64,000 bases of DNA, from positions 1 through 64,000 of the forward strand of contig NZ_FQXJ01000007.1 in assembly GCF_900129935.1 (NCBI RefSeq). Reading direction: 5' to 3'. The translations under genes were made by a program, and so were the position numbers. Positions 11,583-20,146 of the stretch are shown here, piece by piece. The DNA is from Desulfosporosinus lacus DSM 15449 (lineage in GTDB: Bacteria; Bacillota; Desulfitobacteriia; Desulfitobacteriales; Desulfitobacteriaceae). How positions within the stretch are numbered: position 1 is the stretch's first letter; every line of letters starts with the position of its first letter. The notes beneath the pieces are model-generated. The model was given only the letters and a program-made list of their open reading frames with translations, was not told the origin of the DNA and did no database searches.

Positions 11583-12251
11583 ATGCGAGTATTGATAATC
11601 GAAGATGAAGAGCGGATAAGCGCGGCAATAGCTCATACTCTTAAGCAGAAGAATTATGAAGTGGATTGTGTCGAAGACGGAAACGATGGTTTAATGCTGG
11701 CGGAAAAAGGAATCTACGATATTATCATATTAGATATTATGATTCCGGGCAAAAGTGGTTTGGAACTATTGAAAGAATTGCGCAACCGCGGAATAACAAC
11801 TCCGGTATTGCTTTTAACTGCTCTGGATTCGATTACCGACCGCGTTTCCGGTCTGGATCTGGGTGCTGACGATTATCTCGGAAAACCCTTTTCGATGGCA
11901 GAGCTTATGGCCAGAATAAGGGCCTTATCACGCAGAATCCAGTCTGTCTATATCAGTAAAGTGTTATGCCTGGGTAATATGAGCCTGGATGCAGACAGCC
12001 TTACACTTAACCTTGATAAGGAGGAAATTAAGCTCACCTATAGAGAGGTCCAGTTTATGGAGATGCTCATGCGAAGGCCAGGCATGGTCTTCACCCGTGA
12101 ACAAATAATCGATAAAATATGGGGCTACGATAATACGGTAAACGACAATAACATAGAAATATATGTTCATTATCTTAGGAAAAAAATAGGTAATGCCAGT
12201 CATGTTATTGCCACGGTGAGGGGAATTGGCTACACCCTGGAAGCGAGGTAA
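11583..12251 (+). CDS. OmpR/PhoB-family response regulator
   Basis: The receiver domain starts MRVLIIEDEERIS, with the phospho-acceptor Asp in IIILDIMIPGKSG and the conserved Lys in LGKPFSMAEL. A winged-helix DNA-binding domain follows (LTYREVQFMEMLMRRPG, VHYLRKKIG, IATVRGIGYTL). I place the start at ATG 11583, after GAGGTGG, rather than at an upstream TTG at 11523 that adds 20 non-conserved residues. It gives a 222-residue protein of normal family size. It forms an operon with the kinase at 12254 (2 bp gap) and lies behind the RND pump, its likely target. Confidence 0.92.
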   Translation: MRVLIIEDEERISAAIAHTLKQKNYEVDCVEDGNDGLMLAEKGIYDIIILDIMIPGKSGLELLKELRNRGITTPVLLLTALDSITDRVSGLDLGADDYLGKPFSMAELMARIRALSRRIQSVYISKVLCLGNMSLDADSLTLNLDKEEIKLTYREVQFMEMLMRRPGMVFTREQIIDKIWGYDNTVNDNNIEIYVHYLRKKIGNASHVIATVRGIGYTLEAR

Positions 12252-12253
12252 TT

Positions 12254-13594
12254 ATGATTAGAGAACTGCGCAAAATGCGAATGAGATTAAATATTTATTA
12301 TACCTTGATGTTAGTGTTGTTTATTTCTTTGTTCGTGGGCATTGCTTATTTTAATGTGCATTATACCAACAAGATGACGACTGATCGGGATTTGAAAGTA
12401 AAGGCAGCCTTGGTAAGAGATCTTAACATTTTACCGGAATTTGATGACAAACCGCCGAACAATGGCAATATTCCACTGGATGAAGAATATATTGACCCCT
12501 TGTTTAAATATATCTTGCGGAATGAAACTATGGATATAACTCAATCTACTATCCAAAATCAGGCTCTTTTTCAGGAAAGTCAGGAATTTGCACGACAGAG
12601 CTGGCTGGACCAAGAAGAGCGCTGGGATATCATCAGTTTGCAAGGAACTGATTATCGAATCTTTTCGACGCCTTTTCATGACAACGAGGAAAATGGAGTT
12701 GTACAGACTTATTGTAATCTCACAATGATCAATAAGTTTATCAGCAAGTTCACTAACCTTTTGATAGCAACCGGTGTGGCATCTATTGTGGTAGCGGCTT
12801 TACTTGGCTGGTGGCTGGCCGGTCGGGCTATGATGCCGGTCAGGCATGCCTGGCAGCGGCAGAGAGAATTTATTGCCGATGTTTCACATGAACTGAGAAC
12901 CCCGCTTACAGTGGTACAAAGTAACCTAGATGTCGCGTTAGCAGACCAGGACAGCAGTATTAAAGATAATATAGATTGGCTGCAAAATGCTTACAGTGAA
13001 ACCGAGAATATGGGTAAGCTGATCAATAACTTGTTGTTTATCGCCCGAATTGATGCGCGCGAAATTAAGTTTAAACATAGCGAATTTAATTTGTCGGATC
13101 TTTTGACTCAACTTGTCTCTCGTTTTGAGCCTCTGTTTCGGAGTAAGAACCTAATATTCACAGCGGCTATAGCGCCTGAGGTGTTAATGCATAGCGATGA
13201 AGTCTTGATAAGACAGATGGTCAGCATCTTCCTTGATAATGCATCTAAATATACACTGGCAGGCGGAACCGTTAGCTTGAAAATGGGCTGCATACAAAAT
13301 GTAATTGAAATTTCAGTGACAGATAGCGGAATAGGGATTGATAATTCTGAGAAAGAAAAGATTTTTAGGAGATTTTACAGGATTGATAAAGCCCGTTCGC
13401 GAAAACAAGGTGGAACAGGTCTAGGTTTAGCGATTGCTGCCTGGATTGCTAGTGAACATAGGGGACAAATTCAAGTATTCAGCAAACTTGGAGAAGGCAG
13501 CGCTTTTAAAGTTCATTTCCCTAATTCAACCACCTTTAATGACCCACAAACAGAAATAAAATACATAGGATTCATGGGAGGAAGGTTGAGATGA
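12254..13594 (+). CDS. Sensor histidine kinase
   Basis: This 446-residue membrane kinase has TM1 at about 14-34, an extracellular sensor of roughly 130 residues, and TM2 at about 170-192. The HisKA helix reads FIADVSHELRTPLTVV. The ATPase domain contains the N box (FLDNASKYT), G1 (TDSGIGI), F box (FRRFYR) and G2 (GGTGLGLAIA). It should phosphorylate the response regulator encoded 2 bp upstream. The sensor domain is not one I recognise, so the signal is open. Confidence 0.92.
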   Translation: MIRELRKMRMRLNIYYTLMLVLFISLFVGIAYFNVHYTNKMTTDRDLKVKAALVRDLNILPEFDDKPPNNGNIPLDEEYIDPLFKYILRNETMDITQSTIQNQALFQESQEFARQSWLDQEERWDIISLQGTDYRIFSTPFHDNEENGVVQTYCNLTMINKFISKFTNLLIATGVASIVVAALLGWWLAGRAMMPVRHAWQRQREFIADVSHELRTPLTVVQSNLDVALADQDSSIKDNIDWLQNAYSETENMGKLINNLLFIARIDAREIKFKHSEFNLSDLLTQLVSRFEPLFRSKNLIFTAAIAPEVLMHSDEVLIRQMVSIFLDNASKYTLAGGTVSLKMGCIQNVIEISVTDSGIGIDNSEKEKIFRRFYRIDKARSRKQGGTGLGLAIAAWIASEHRGQIQVFSKLGEGSAFKVHFPNSTTFNDPQTEIKYIGFMGGRLR

Positions 13595-13736
13595 GCTATG
13601 CAATTGAGAAAAAAGTCAAAATTTCTTAAGCCAATGAGGATTCTTCCTAGCAGAAAGGAATCTCCAGGTTTGCTTAAAATCTCGAGGGGTATGGTAAGTA
13701 AAATAGGAAAGTAATGGTGAAAAGGGGGGAACGCAC
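13595..13736. other. Short intergenic stretch before relic genes
   Basis: No coding potential is visible. It marks the transition from the efflux operon to a zone of gene fragments. Confidence 0.3.
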
Positions 13737-13864
13737 ATAGAGCAATACAGCCGGACCGTCCAACTGTGGAAGTCATACAAAATATTGTCTGCCGTCGAGC
13801 TGGACAAATACCTTGACAGCTTCCGTATCCTGTTTGCGTTCCATTCCGGAAAGATTGAAAACGT
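13737..13864 (+). pseudogene. Fic-family protein fragment (N-terminal)
   Basis: The plus-strand frame encodes LDKYLDSFRILFAFHSGKIEN, cited here as LDSFRILFAFHSGKIEN. This is characteristic of the N-terminal helical part of Fic-domain proteins, just before the region carrying the inhibitory or catalytic motifs. Similarity stops abruptly after GKIEN, and no HPFxxGNGR catalytic motif occurs nearby. Only a fragment remains. Confidence 0.55.
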
Positions 13865-14020
13865 CGGAACGTATTTTGAGCCGGCATTTATTGTCGTTCC
13901 GCGTAGGTTCCATGACCCTTCGCGAAACGACAAGTTTCGCCGAGCTCATACAATACAACCCCTCACCGCTATTCAAAGTGAATACTCTATGTTTAGGGCC
14001 TTTCTGATCTGACAATTCCG

Positions 14021-14110
14021 GTGGAGCAGCTGAGTTTGCCGAAGCCTGCGGTGACCAGGTTTTTTATTACCGAGAATGAAATCAACGGACTATGCTTTCC
14101 CTTCGATTGA
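14021..14110 (+). pseudogene. DUF2220/JetD-like C-terminal fragment
   Basis: The last 29 residues of a lost gene read PAVTRFFITENEINGLCFPF before a stop. The ITENxINxLxFP pattern is typical of DUF2220 proteins, the nuclease subunit family of Wadjet-type plasmid defence (JetD). No jetA, jetB or jetC is present in the window. It is a remnant, perhaps of a lost defence locus; the assignment rests on one short motif. Confidence 0.45.
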
Positions 14111-14140
14111 CAGGCGTATTGCATGTCTTTGCGTTAAGAA

Positions 14141-14182
14141 AAATGAAGCAAGTGACTTTAGCTCACTCGCTTCATTTTTTTG
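14141..14182 (+). terminator. Rho-independent terminator
   Basis: AATGAAGCAAGTGA pairs with TCACTCGCTTCATT (one mismatch) across a short loop and is followed by a T7 run. It lies directly downstream of the DUF2220-like fragment and was probably its terminator. Confidence 0.75.
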
Positions 14183-14300
14183 GCCCTTGATAATACATAT
14201 AGTTCACTCATTCCCCTACCATTATAACCGCATACAATCGTTCTTCTAATAAGCAGGAGATGATTACTAGAGGCCGTGGGTATGTTCCTTTTATTGAATG

Positions 14301-14328
14301 CCTCAACTTTTGCAGAGCAAAGGTGAGG
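14301..14328 (-). terminator. Hairpin after the FadR-type regulator gene
   Basis: CCTCA-CTTTTGC and GCAAA-GTGAGG form a stem 6 bp beyond the minus-strand stop codon. The T tail is weak. Confidence 0.45.
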
Positions 14329-14333
14329 TTTAA

Positions 14334-15020
14334 TTATTCATTCATAATTCCAAAGCCTCTCATGGCGTGAATGATATGCAGCTTCATAGCAGTTTTGGCC
14401 CCTTCAGCATCTCGTTTTGATAGAAACTCCATAATCATTTGATGATCATTCAAAGTATTCTGGACCATTTCTTCATTTGTGTCAGATAAAAGGACTCCCT
14501 TGTCAATGGCTTGATACAATATGGGCATCAAGCGATTCATAAATTCATTATGTGTAGCCTTGGCGATAGATTTGTGAAAAGCTTGTTCAACCTCAGTTCT
14601 ATCTTCTTTTTTTAGTATTAGTTCTTCCTCAAGTTTACCATAGTACAGAATACGCTCTAGCTCCCTATCCGTTGCCCGTTTTGCAGCATAATAGGCTGAT
14701 TGAGGCTCAAAGATTAAACGCATTTCATATAAATCCTTCATATTAAGTTGAAAGGTTGAAAGCTCTTTCAAGCCAAGCACTTCGTTTAACTCACAGTTAT
14801 TCTTGATATAAGTTCCTTTTCCACGTTGAATTTCTAAAACATTATAAGCGACTAAAATACGAATTGCTTCGCGTAATGTAGTACGGCTGACTTGTAATTC
14901 CTCAGAAAGTTCGTTTTCGTTAGGGAGCTTATCTCCCAGGGCGTACTTTTTATCTATGGTAATCATTGCAAGGATATTGTCGGCAACATTTTCAGCCAGA
15001 CTTCTTTTCTCCCTTGTCAT
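14334..15020 (-). CDS. GntR-family (FadR/LldR-type) transcription regulator
   Basis: This 228-residue protein has an N-terminal winged helix (KYALGDKLPNENELSEELQVSRTTLREAIRIL) and a C-terminal all-helical FCD effector domain from about residue 95. The FCD domain usually binds a small carboxylate through a metal. Relatives control lactate, glycolate, gluconate or fatty-acid genes. The lactate permease at 61924 is far away, so a link to it is speculation. The flanking genes (defence relics, TnpB) give no target. Confidence 0.88.
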   Translation of the reverse strand: MTREKRSLAENVADNILAMITIDKKYALGDKLPNENELSEELQVSRTTLREAIRILVAYNVLEIQRGKGTYIKNNCELNEVLGLKELSTFQLNMKDLYEMRLIFEPQSAYYAAKRATDRELERILYYGKLEEELILKKEDRTEVEQAFHKSIAKATHNEFMNRLMPILYQAIDKGVLLSDTNEEMVQNTLNDHQMIMEFLSKRDAEGAKTAMKLHIIHAMRGFGIMNE

Positions 15021-15212
15021 GTGCGTCCTCCCTCAAAACAGATTACCTTTATTATACTGTATTGAGGCATCTTTATAAAAGTAAGATGTTAAAACTGCGC
15101 AAAGCAATTCAAGATCAGATTAACAGGATGGAGAATATTGGATGATTGCATCGCTCTGTTCTTGGGGGAATAAGGGGAAAGCAGAATGGGAAAGAAATGG
15201 GGGGGGAAAAGT

Positions 15213-16338
15213 GTGAACAAGGCTTATAATTTTAGGTTATATCCAACTAAGGAACAGGAACGATTATTTGCCAAAACATTTGGTTGTGTAAGGTTCGTTT
15301 ATAACAAAATGTTAGGGGAACGAATTGAGTTATACGAGCGATTCAAAGACGATGAGGCTAAGCTGAAGAAGTATAAGTCACCGACTCCGGCTAAATATAA
15401 GGCGGAATTTGCCTGGCTAAAAGAAGTGGATTCCCTGGCATTGGCAAATGCTCAGATGAATTTGCAAACTGCCTACAACAACTTCTTTAGAGATAAACGT
15501 ATTGGATTTCCAAAGTTCAAAGCTAAACATAGAGATAAGAATTCTTACACAACTAATAACGTCAATAACAATATTAGGCTTGAAGAAACGAAAATCAAAC
15601 TCCCAAAGTTAGGGTTTGTTAAGTTGAAACAACACAGGTATTTACCTGGCAATCAAATTATCAAGTCTTGTACCATATCTAAATCATCCTCTGGCAACTA
15701 TTATGTGAGCATCTTGGTTGAATTCTTTCAAGATGTACCACCAATCTCTCCAGCAAGGGAAAATGTTTTAGGGTTAGACTTTGAGATGAAAACCCTCTAT
15801 ACAGATAGCCAATGTGAGAGGGCAGAGTATCCAAGATTCTACCGTAAAGCATTAGAGAAACTTGCAAGAGAGCAACGTAAGTTAGCCAAGTGTACCCAAG
15901 GGAAGCAACAATAGAGGTAAGCAAAGAATCAAGGTTGCCAAGGTGCACGAGAAGGTTGCTAATTGCAGAAGAGATTTCCTCCATAAGAGGTCAAGAGAAT
16001 TAGTGGATAGCTATGATGCAATAGTGATCGAAGACTTGAATATGAAAACCATGAGCCAATGTCTGAATTTGGGAAAATCAGTCAGTGACAATGCGTGGGG
16101 AATGTTCACGACATTCCTAAAATACAAGCTAGAAAATGAAGGGAAATTGTTAGTCAAAGTTGATAAATGGTTTCCTTCCTCCAAAACTTGTCATTACTGT
16201 GGTGAGATAAATAAGGAGTTGGAACTATCAGATAAAGAGTGGACATGTTCCGCCTGTGGATGCACCATTGATCGAGACTATAATGCTTCTAAAAATATCA
16301 GAGACGAAGGGTTGAGACTACTTGCATTGATAGCATAA
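15213..16338 (+). pseudogene. tnpB: IS200/IS605-family TnpB, frameshifted
   Basis: Two plus-strand frames make one TnpB, an RNA-guided nuclease carried by IS605-type elements. The first (about 15213-15914) holds the N-terminal helix-turn-helix (YNFRLYPTKEQE) and RuvC-I (VLGLDFEMK). The second (to 16338) holds RuvC-II (IVIEDLNMK), the zinc finger (CHYCG...CSACG) and RuvC-III (DRDYNASKN). The frame switch lies near 15895-15905: one base less after CTQG restores SNNRGKQRIKVAKVHEKV, the family sequence. All catalytic acids are present. GTG 15213 starts VNKAYNFRLYP; an in-frame ATG at 15186 is possible. No tnpA is adjacent. Confidence 0.85.
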
Positions 16339-16445
16339 GTTAGCACTCGAAGAACCGTAGGGATTACGGGGTTAGCCTGTTGATACTCCTAGCATTAGCT
16401 AGGTTGAGCAGGAAGCACCCACCTCTTAGGTGGTGTGTAGTTCAC
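16339..16445 (+). ncRNA. TnpB right end / omega-RNA scaffold
   Basis: Immediately after tnpB lies the conserved right end of this IS group, containing two hairpins: CCTAGC/GCTAGG (16388-16403) and CCACCT/AGGTGG (16419-16433), then GTAGTTCAC. By analogy with ISDra2-type systems, the omega-RNA runs through this end, and the flanking DNA from about 16446 (ATACCAGTATGATTAC) would act as the guide. The RNA 5' end, inside tnpB, cannot be set by eye. Confidence 0.65.
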
Positions 16446-16620
16446 ATACCAGTATGATTACACGCTTTCAAAATGGAAATGTTGTCTTGACTCTCAGATT
16501 GTGTGAGGGTATAGGATAAGATTTCATCCGGATTGTTGAAAACATAATGCATATGGATCCATTCGAAGAACTAAATCGAGCCTATCATGTGTTGGTGTAT
16601 GGATGGCGTCGAATGGTTAT
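16446..16620. other. Flank of the TnpB element
   Basis: A 33-codon open frame (16546-16647) reads MHMDPFEELNRAYHVLVYG but overlaps the terminator that follows. I do not recognise it and would not call it a gene. The first 16-20 bases are the presumptive TnpB guide. Confidence 0.3.
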
Positions 16621-16673
16621 GAACAGAGGAACAGGCAAGTTGTTTTGAAACAACCTGCCTGTTCCTCTGTTTT
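16621..16673. terminator. Strong bidirectional terminator
   Basis: Two 16-base arms, AACAGAGGAACAGGCA and TGCCTGTTCCTCTGTT, are perfectly complementary. They enclose an inner stem GTTGTTT/AAACAAC, with T runs outside. It terminates the minus-strand NtrC-type regulator operon. Confidence 0.85.
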
Positions 16674-16677
16674 CATA

Positions 16678-18033
16678 CTAAAATTTTAGGCCATGTTTAT
16701 TCATACGATAGAGAAGTGTTGGACGAGAAATACCTAGATATTTAGCAGTCTTTGTCTGGTTATAATGATTCTTTTCTAATGCTTTAATGAAAAGACGTTT
16801 CTCTAACTCTTCTAAAGAGAAACCAGCCTCAGGAAGATTTATAATCGGCTCAGAAGTTTCTTTTAGGTTATCTAATAATTCGCTGGGCAGGTGAACGGGT
16901 AGAATTTCATTGTTTTGGCAAACAATCAGCGGTCTTTCAATGGCGTTTTGCAACTCTCTTATGTTGCCTGGCCAGTCGTAACGGGTCAAAATCTTCATAG
17001 CGTCGGAGGAGATTTTTTTAGTATGGGAAGGATCAAATTTCCCAAGGAAATGGTTAACCAGCAGAGGAATATCTTCTTTCCGTAATCTAAGGGGAGGCAT
17101 TTTGATTTGCATAACATTTAAGCGATAATATAGATCTTCTCTAAAGGTTCCCTTAGAAATAGATGCGGAAAGTTCAGAATTAGTGGTGGCAATGACCCGT
17201 ACGTCAATCTGGATGGTTTCAGTTCCCCCGACTCTTTCAAAACATCTTTCCTGTAAAACACGCAGTAGCTTTACCTGCATACTTATTGGCATATCACCGA
17301 TTTCATCTAATAAAATAGTGCCTTTATCAGCCATTTCGAAGCGACCCTTTTTTCGATTGGTTGCACCAGTAAAGGCCCCCTTTTCGTGACCAAATAGTTC
17401 GCTTTCCAACAGTTGTTCGGGTAGAGCAGCACAGTTCACAGCTACAAAGGGCATATTAGCACGGTTACTGGCCTTATGTATTTCAACAGCGGCGACTTCT
17501 TTACCTGTTCCACTTTCCCCTGTTATTAAAACTGTCGCATTTGTTTTGGCAACCTGCTGAATTAGAAGGATAACCTCTTTAATGGCATCGCTTTGACCAA
17601 TCATTTTCCCGTATTTCTTGCCTAACTCCTGACGCAAAAAATTTACTTCATTTTCTAAATTGGATAAATGAAGAGCTTGTTTCACTTGAACTTTTAATTC
17701 ATCAAGTTTAAAGGGCTTAGTAATATAATCGGTTGCTCCAATTTTCATGGCTTCGATCGCAGTTTCAATAGTGCCGTGAGCGGTGATCATAATGACAGGA
17801 ATCTTGGGGTTGATACTTTTTAGCTTTTTCAACACTTCAATGCCATCGATATCAGGCATCTTTAAATCTAATATCACCGTCGAGGGTTCAGTTTCGAGAG
17901 CCATTTCAATACCTTGCAGACCTCTCGTTGCAGTGGCTACTTGATATCCTTCGTGACTTAAAGCCCTTTCTAAGGCCCAACACATTCTCTCTTCATCGTC
18001 AATTACCAGTATTCGTGGTATCAAGAGTATCAT
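16678..18033 (-). CDS. NtrC-family sigma-54-dependent response regulator
   Basis: This 451-residue activator has a receiver domain (VIDDEERMCWAL; phospho-Asp in VILDLKMPDIDG; Lys in ITKPF), then an AAA+ sigma-54 interaction domain. The latter has Walker A GESGTGKE, the GAFTGA loop that contacts sigma-54 and the Walker B region GTILLDEIGDM. A C-terminal Fis-type helix-turn-helix (NQTKTAKYLGISRPTLLYRM) completes it. It is encoded 3 bp downstream of the histidine kinase at 18037. The consensus sigma-54 promoter at 19798-19813, divergent from this operon, is the obvious target, placing the small membrane protein, TSUP transporter and Usp protein under its control. Confidence 0.93.
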   Translation of the reverse strand: MILLIPRILVIDDEERMCWALERALSHEGYQVATATRGLQGIEMALETEPSTVILDLKMPDIDGIEVLKKLKSINPKIPVIMITAHGTIETAIEAMKIGATDYITKPFKLDELKVQVKQALHLSNLENEVNFLRQELGKKYGKMIGQSDAIKEVILLIQQVAKTNATVLITGESGTGKEVAAVEIHKASNRANMPFVAVNCAALPEQLLESELFGHEKGAFTGATNRKKGRFEMADKGTILLDEIGDMPISMQVKLLRVLQERCFERVGGTETIQIDVRVIATTNSELSASISKGTFREDLYYRLNVMQIKMPPLRLRKEDIPLLVNHFLGKFDPSHTKKISSDAMKILTRYDWPGNIRELQNAIERPLIVCQNNEILPVHLPSELLDNLKETSEPIINLPEAGFSLEELEKRLFIKALEKNHYNQTKTAKYLGISRPTLLYRMNKHGLKF

Positions 18034-18036
18034 CTC

Positions 18037-19563
18037 CTAAGAAGATTGTGGTGCTACAGGAAGTTCAATTATAAAGGTAGTTCCTTTATTAGGGACACTG
18101 TTCACTTCGATTATTCCACCATGTAATTTAATACTTTGATAAGAAATTGATAGTCCAAGACCGGTACCAGCTTCTTTGGTTGTGTAGAAGGGGTCAAATA
18201 TTCTTATCATTTCATCTTCAGAGATACCTTCTCCGGTATCAGATAAAGTGATGATAGCCATTTCATCACTTTGCTTTGTGACGATATTTAAATTACCGCC
18301 GGCTGGCATCGCTTCAGCGGCGTTTACAATAATATTTACAAATACCTGCTTAAGTTTTTCAGTATCGGCTAGAATCCTAGGAAGTGAACTATCTAGGTGC
18401 AGTTGAACTTTTACCTTTTGTTTTCGCAACATCGCAGCTGAAAATGATAGGACTCCCGTAATTAGATCATTGATTGAACACTCTTTAATGGACACTTTGG
18501 TAGGACGGCCAAAGTCAAGCAGTTCTTGAATCACCATATCTTGTCTGTCCACCTGCTCATCTATGGCCCGCGTATATTCCTCGATACCACTCATTTGAGA
18601 GTATTCCTGCTTCATAAGTTCGACTAAGGTTTTAATAATCCCAATTGGGTTACGCAGTTCGTGTGCTACCCCTGTAGCCAAACGACCTAGTGCAATAAGA
18701 TGTTCAGATTGCCTCAGTTGATCTTCTAAGCGTTCCTTTTCAGTTAGACTTTTGGCCATCCGGTTAACTGCTTGGGCCACTTGGCCCAGTTCACCCGTCA
18801 TTTCTGGCAATAGGTGGTGAATATCATATTCCATACGATGTAAGCCTTGCTTCAAGCGGTCCACGTCGGTGGTGATATTTCGAATTGTCCTAAGAGTGGC
18901 AAACATAACCAATGCGAGTACGCCCAGGGTGAAATAACGAAGCAATTTTCGATAGAAACTGCTTTGATAAAAGAACGGGTTAAGTCGTTCTCCGGCCCAC
19001 ATTACGGCAACTACTTTCCCTTTTAGTACAACTGGTGCAATGTACTCAACTACTTGGTCATCGAAAGAACCAGATATTCGAAAGAGGGGTTCATTAGCCA
19101 TTTCGGCAGCTACCAGACCGGACTTAGTATTATCGAATATCTCTCTCTCCCGCTGGGTTTCTTCTTCCTGCGAGAGATTACGATAGTTATGCAGAAACCC
19201 TAATACAGTAATTTTCTCTGTTTGGGGAACATATAAACCGAAACGAATCCCCGAATTTGATGGTATATAAGGCTCGACAACGCGGGTAAATTCGCTGTGC
19301 AGAAGGAGTGATGAGATATCTGGTTCAATCTCCAAAAATTCTAGATTCTTAGAGAGTTCTTGATTGGTACTCTTAACAAGGGCAGCCAGTCTTTGTTCTT
19401 TATCGAAAAAGATAACTTGATCCGTCTGTGAAGCGAAAAAAATATCGTATATTAACGCTAATAATGGTACAAGCATAATAACTGCGAAAATAATAACTAA
19501 TTGATTCTTTAGACTTTTTCCTTTGGAAGACGATAGTAAATTTTTATGGATCCTCAAATTCAC
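18037..19563 (-). CDS. Sensor histidine kinase partner of the NtrC-type regulator
   Basis: This 508-residue kinase has TM1 (about 22-43), a periplasmic-side sensor of about 165 residues, and TM2 (about 210-228). A HAMP-like linker, the HisKA helix (GVAHELRNPIGI) and an HATPase domain (IVNAAEAMP, SDTGEGI, GTGLGLSIS) follow. The sensor region contains a Cache-like stretch (EYIAPVVLKGKVVAVMWAGE), suggesting an extracytoplasmic small molecule. It is the first gene of the two-component operon and should phosphorylate the regulator at 16678. The ligand may be the compound moved by the TSUP transporter; that is inference from adjacency. Confidence 0.92.
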   Translation of the reverse strand: MNLRIHKNLLSSSKGKSLKNQLVIIFAVIMLVPLLALIYDIFFASQTDQVIFFDKEQRLAALVKSTNQELSKNLEFLEIEPDISSLLLHSEFTRVVEPYIPSNSGIRFGLYVPQTEKITVLGFLHNYRNLSQEEETQREREIFDNTKSGLVAAEMANEPLFRISGSFDDQVVEYIAPVVLKGKVVAVMWAGERLNPFFYQSSFYRKLLRYFTLGVLALVMFATLRTIRNITTDVDRLKQGLHRMEYDIHHLLPEMTGELGQVAQAVNRMAKSLTEKERLEDQLRQSEHLIALGRLATGVAHELRNPIGIIKTLVELMKQEYSQMSGIEEYTRAIDEQVDRQDMVIQELLDFGRPTKVSIKECSINDLITGVLSFSAAMLRKQKVKVQLHLDSSLPRILADTEKLKQVFVNIIVNAAEAMPAGGNLNIVTKQSDEMAIITLSDTGEGISEDEMIRIFDPFYTTKEAGTGLGLSISYQSIKLHGGIIEVNSVPNKGTTFIIELPVAPQSS

Positions 19564-19797
19564 TCTACCTCCAACTATCAGGGGGATCTAAGAATTGAAT
19601 TATATAATACATATGTCTGTAGCAAAAGATACATGCCACAGTATTCCTGAGAAAATAGCTAAGAACCTAAGAAATAAGATAATAAATTAACTGAATAGAG
19701 ATATCTTGATTGGTTTTAAAACAGTAAATTACAGCATTTGCTACACTACTTTTTTTAATGGTCATTATAAATGCTTGAAATAACGGCTTATTCGTAT

Positions 19798-19813
19798 TGG
19801 CACAGTATTTGCT
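19798..19813 (+). promoter_or_regulatory. Sigma-54 (-24/-12) promoter
   Basis: TGGCAC at 19798-19803 and TTGCT at 19809-19813 match the sigma-54 consensus, with exactly ten bases between the invariant GG and GC. The site lies about 85 bp before the small membrane protein gene. A distant 8-bp inverted pair, GTAGCAAA (19619-19626) and TTTGCTAC (19737-19744), is a weak candidate for the activator binding site. Confidence 0.88.
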
Positions 19814-19898
19814 ATATAGAGAATTATATCACAAATTAAGGAGGGGAGATATCTTTTAAATACCTATTTCAGCTAACAAATTAAAGGAGAGATTGGAT

Positions 19899-20129
19899 AT
19901 GAGTAAAGCATCCAAATCGAGCTTTTTAGAAACTATTATTTTCTTGGGTTTATCCTTTTGCGCTTATTTTGTAATTTTCTTTAATATCGATCAACTAAAC
20001 CAATTTTACCTGAGTAAAGGAATTATTCCTGCTCTTAGTCTTTTAGGCACAGTAATTTGTATCGCTTTTTTGTATGGGACAGCGGTATCTCATGTCTTAA
20101 GTATCCTCGGCTTAGATAGCAATCATTAG
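19899..20129 (+). CDS. Small two-helix membrane protein
   Basis: This 76-residue protein has two hydrophobic helices, at about 12-31 (IIFLGLSFCAYFVIFFNI) and about 43-66, separated by a short polar segment. I recognise no named family. It is the first gene of the sigma-54 operon and lies 17 bp before the TSUP transporter gene, so it is probably an accessory subunit or partner of that transporter. ATG 19899 follows AAGGAGA with good spacing; a TTG two codons earlier is less likely. Confidence 0.7.
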   Translation: MSKASKSSFLETIIFLGLSFCAYFVIFFNIDQLNQFYLSKGIIPALSLLGTVICIAFLYGTAVSHVLSILGLDSNH

Positions 20130-20146
20130 AAAGGGGGCTTTTATCG

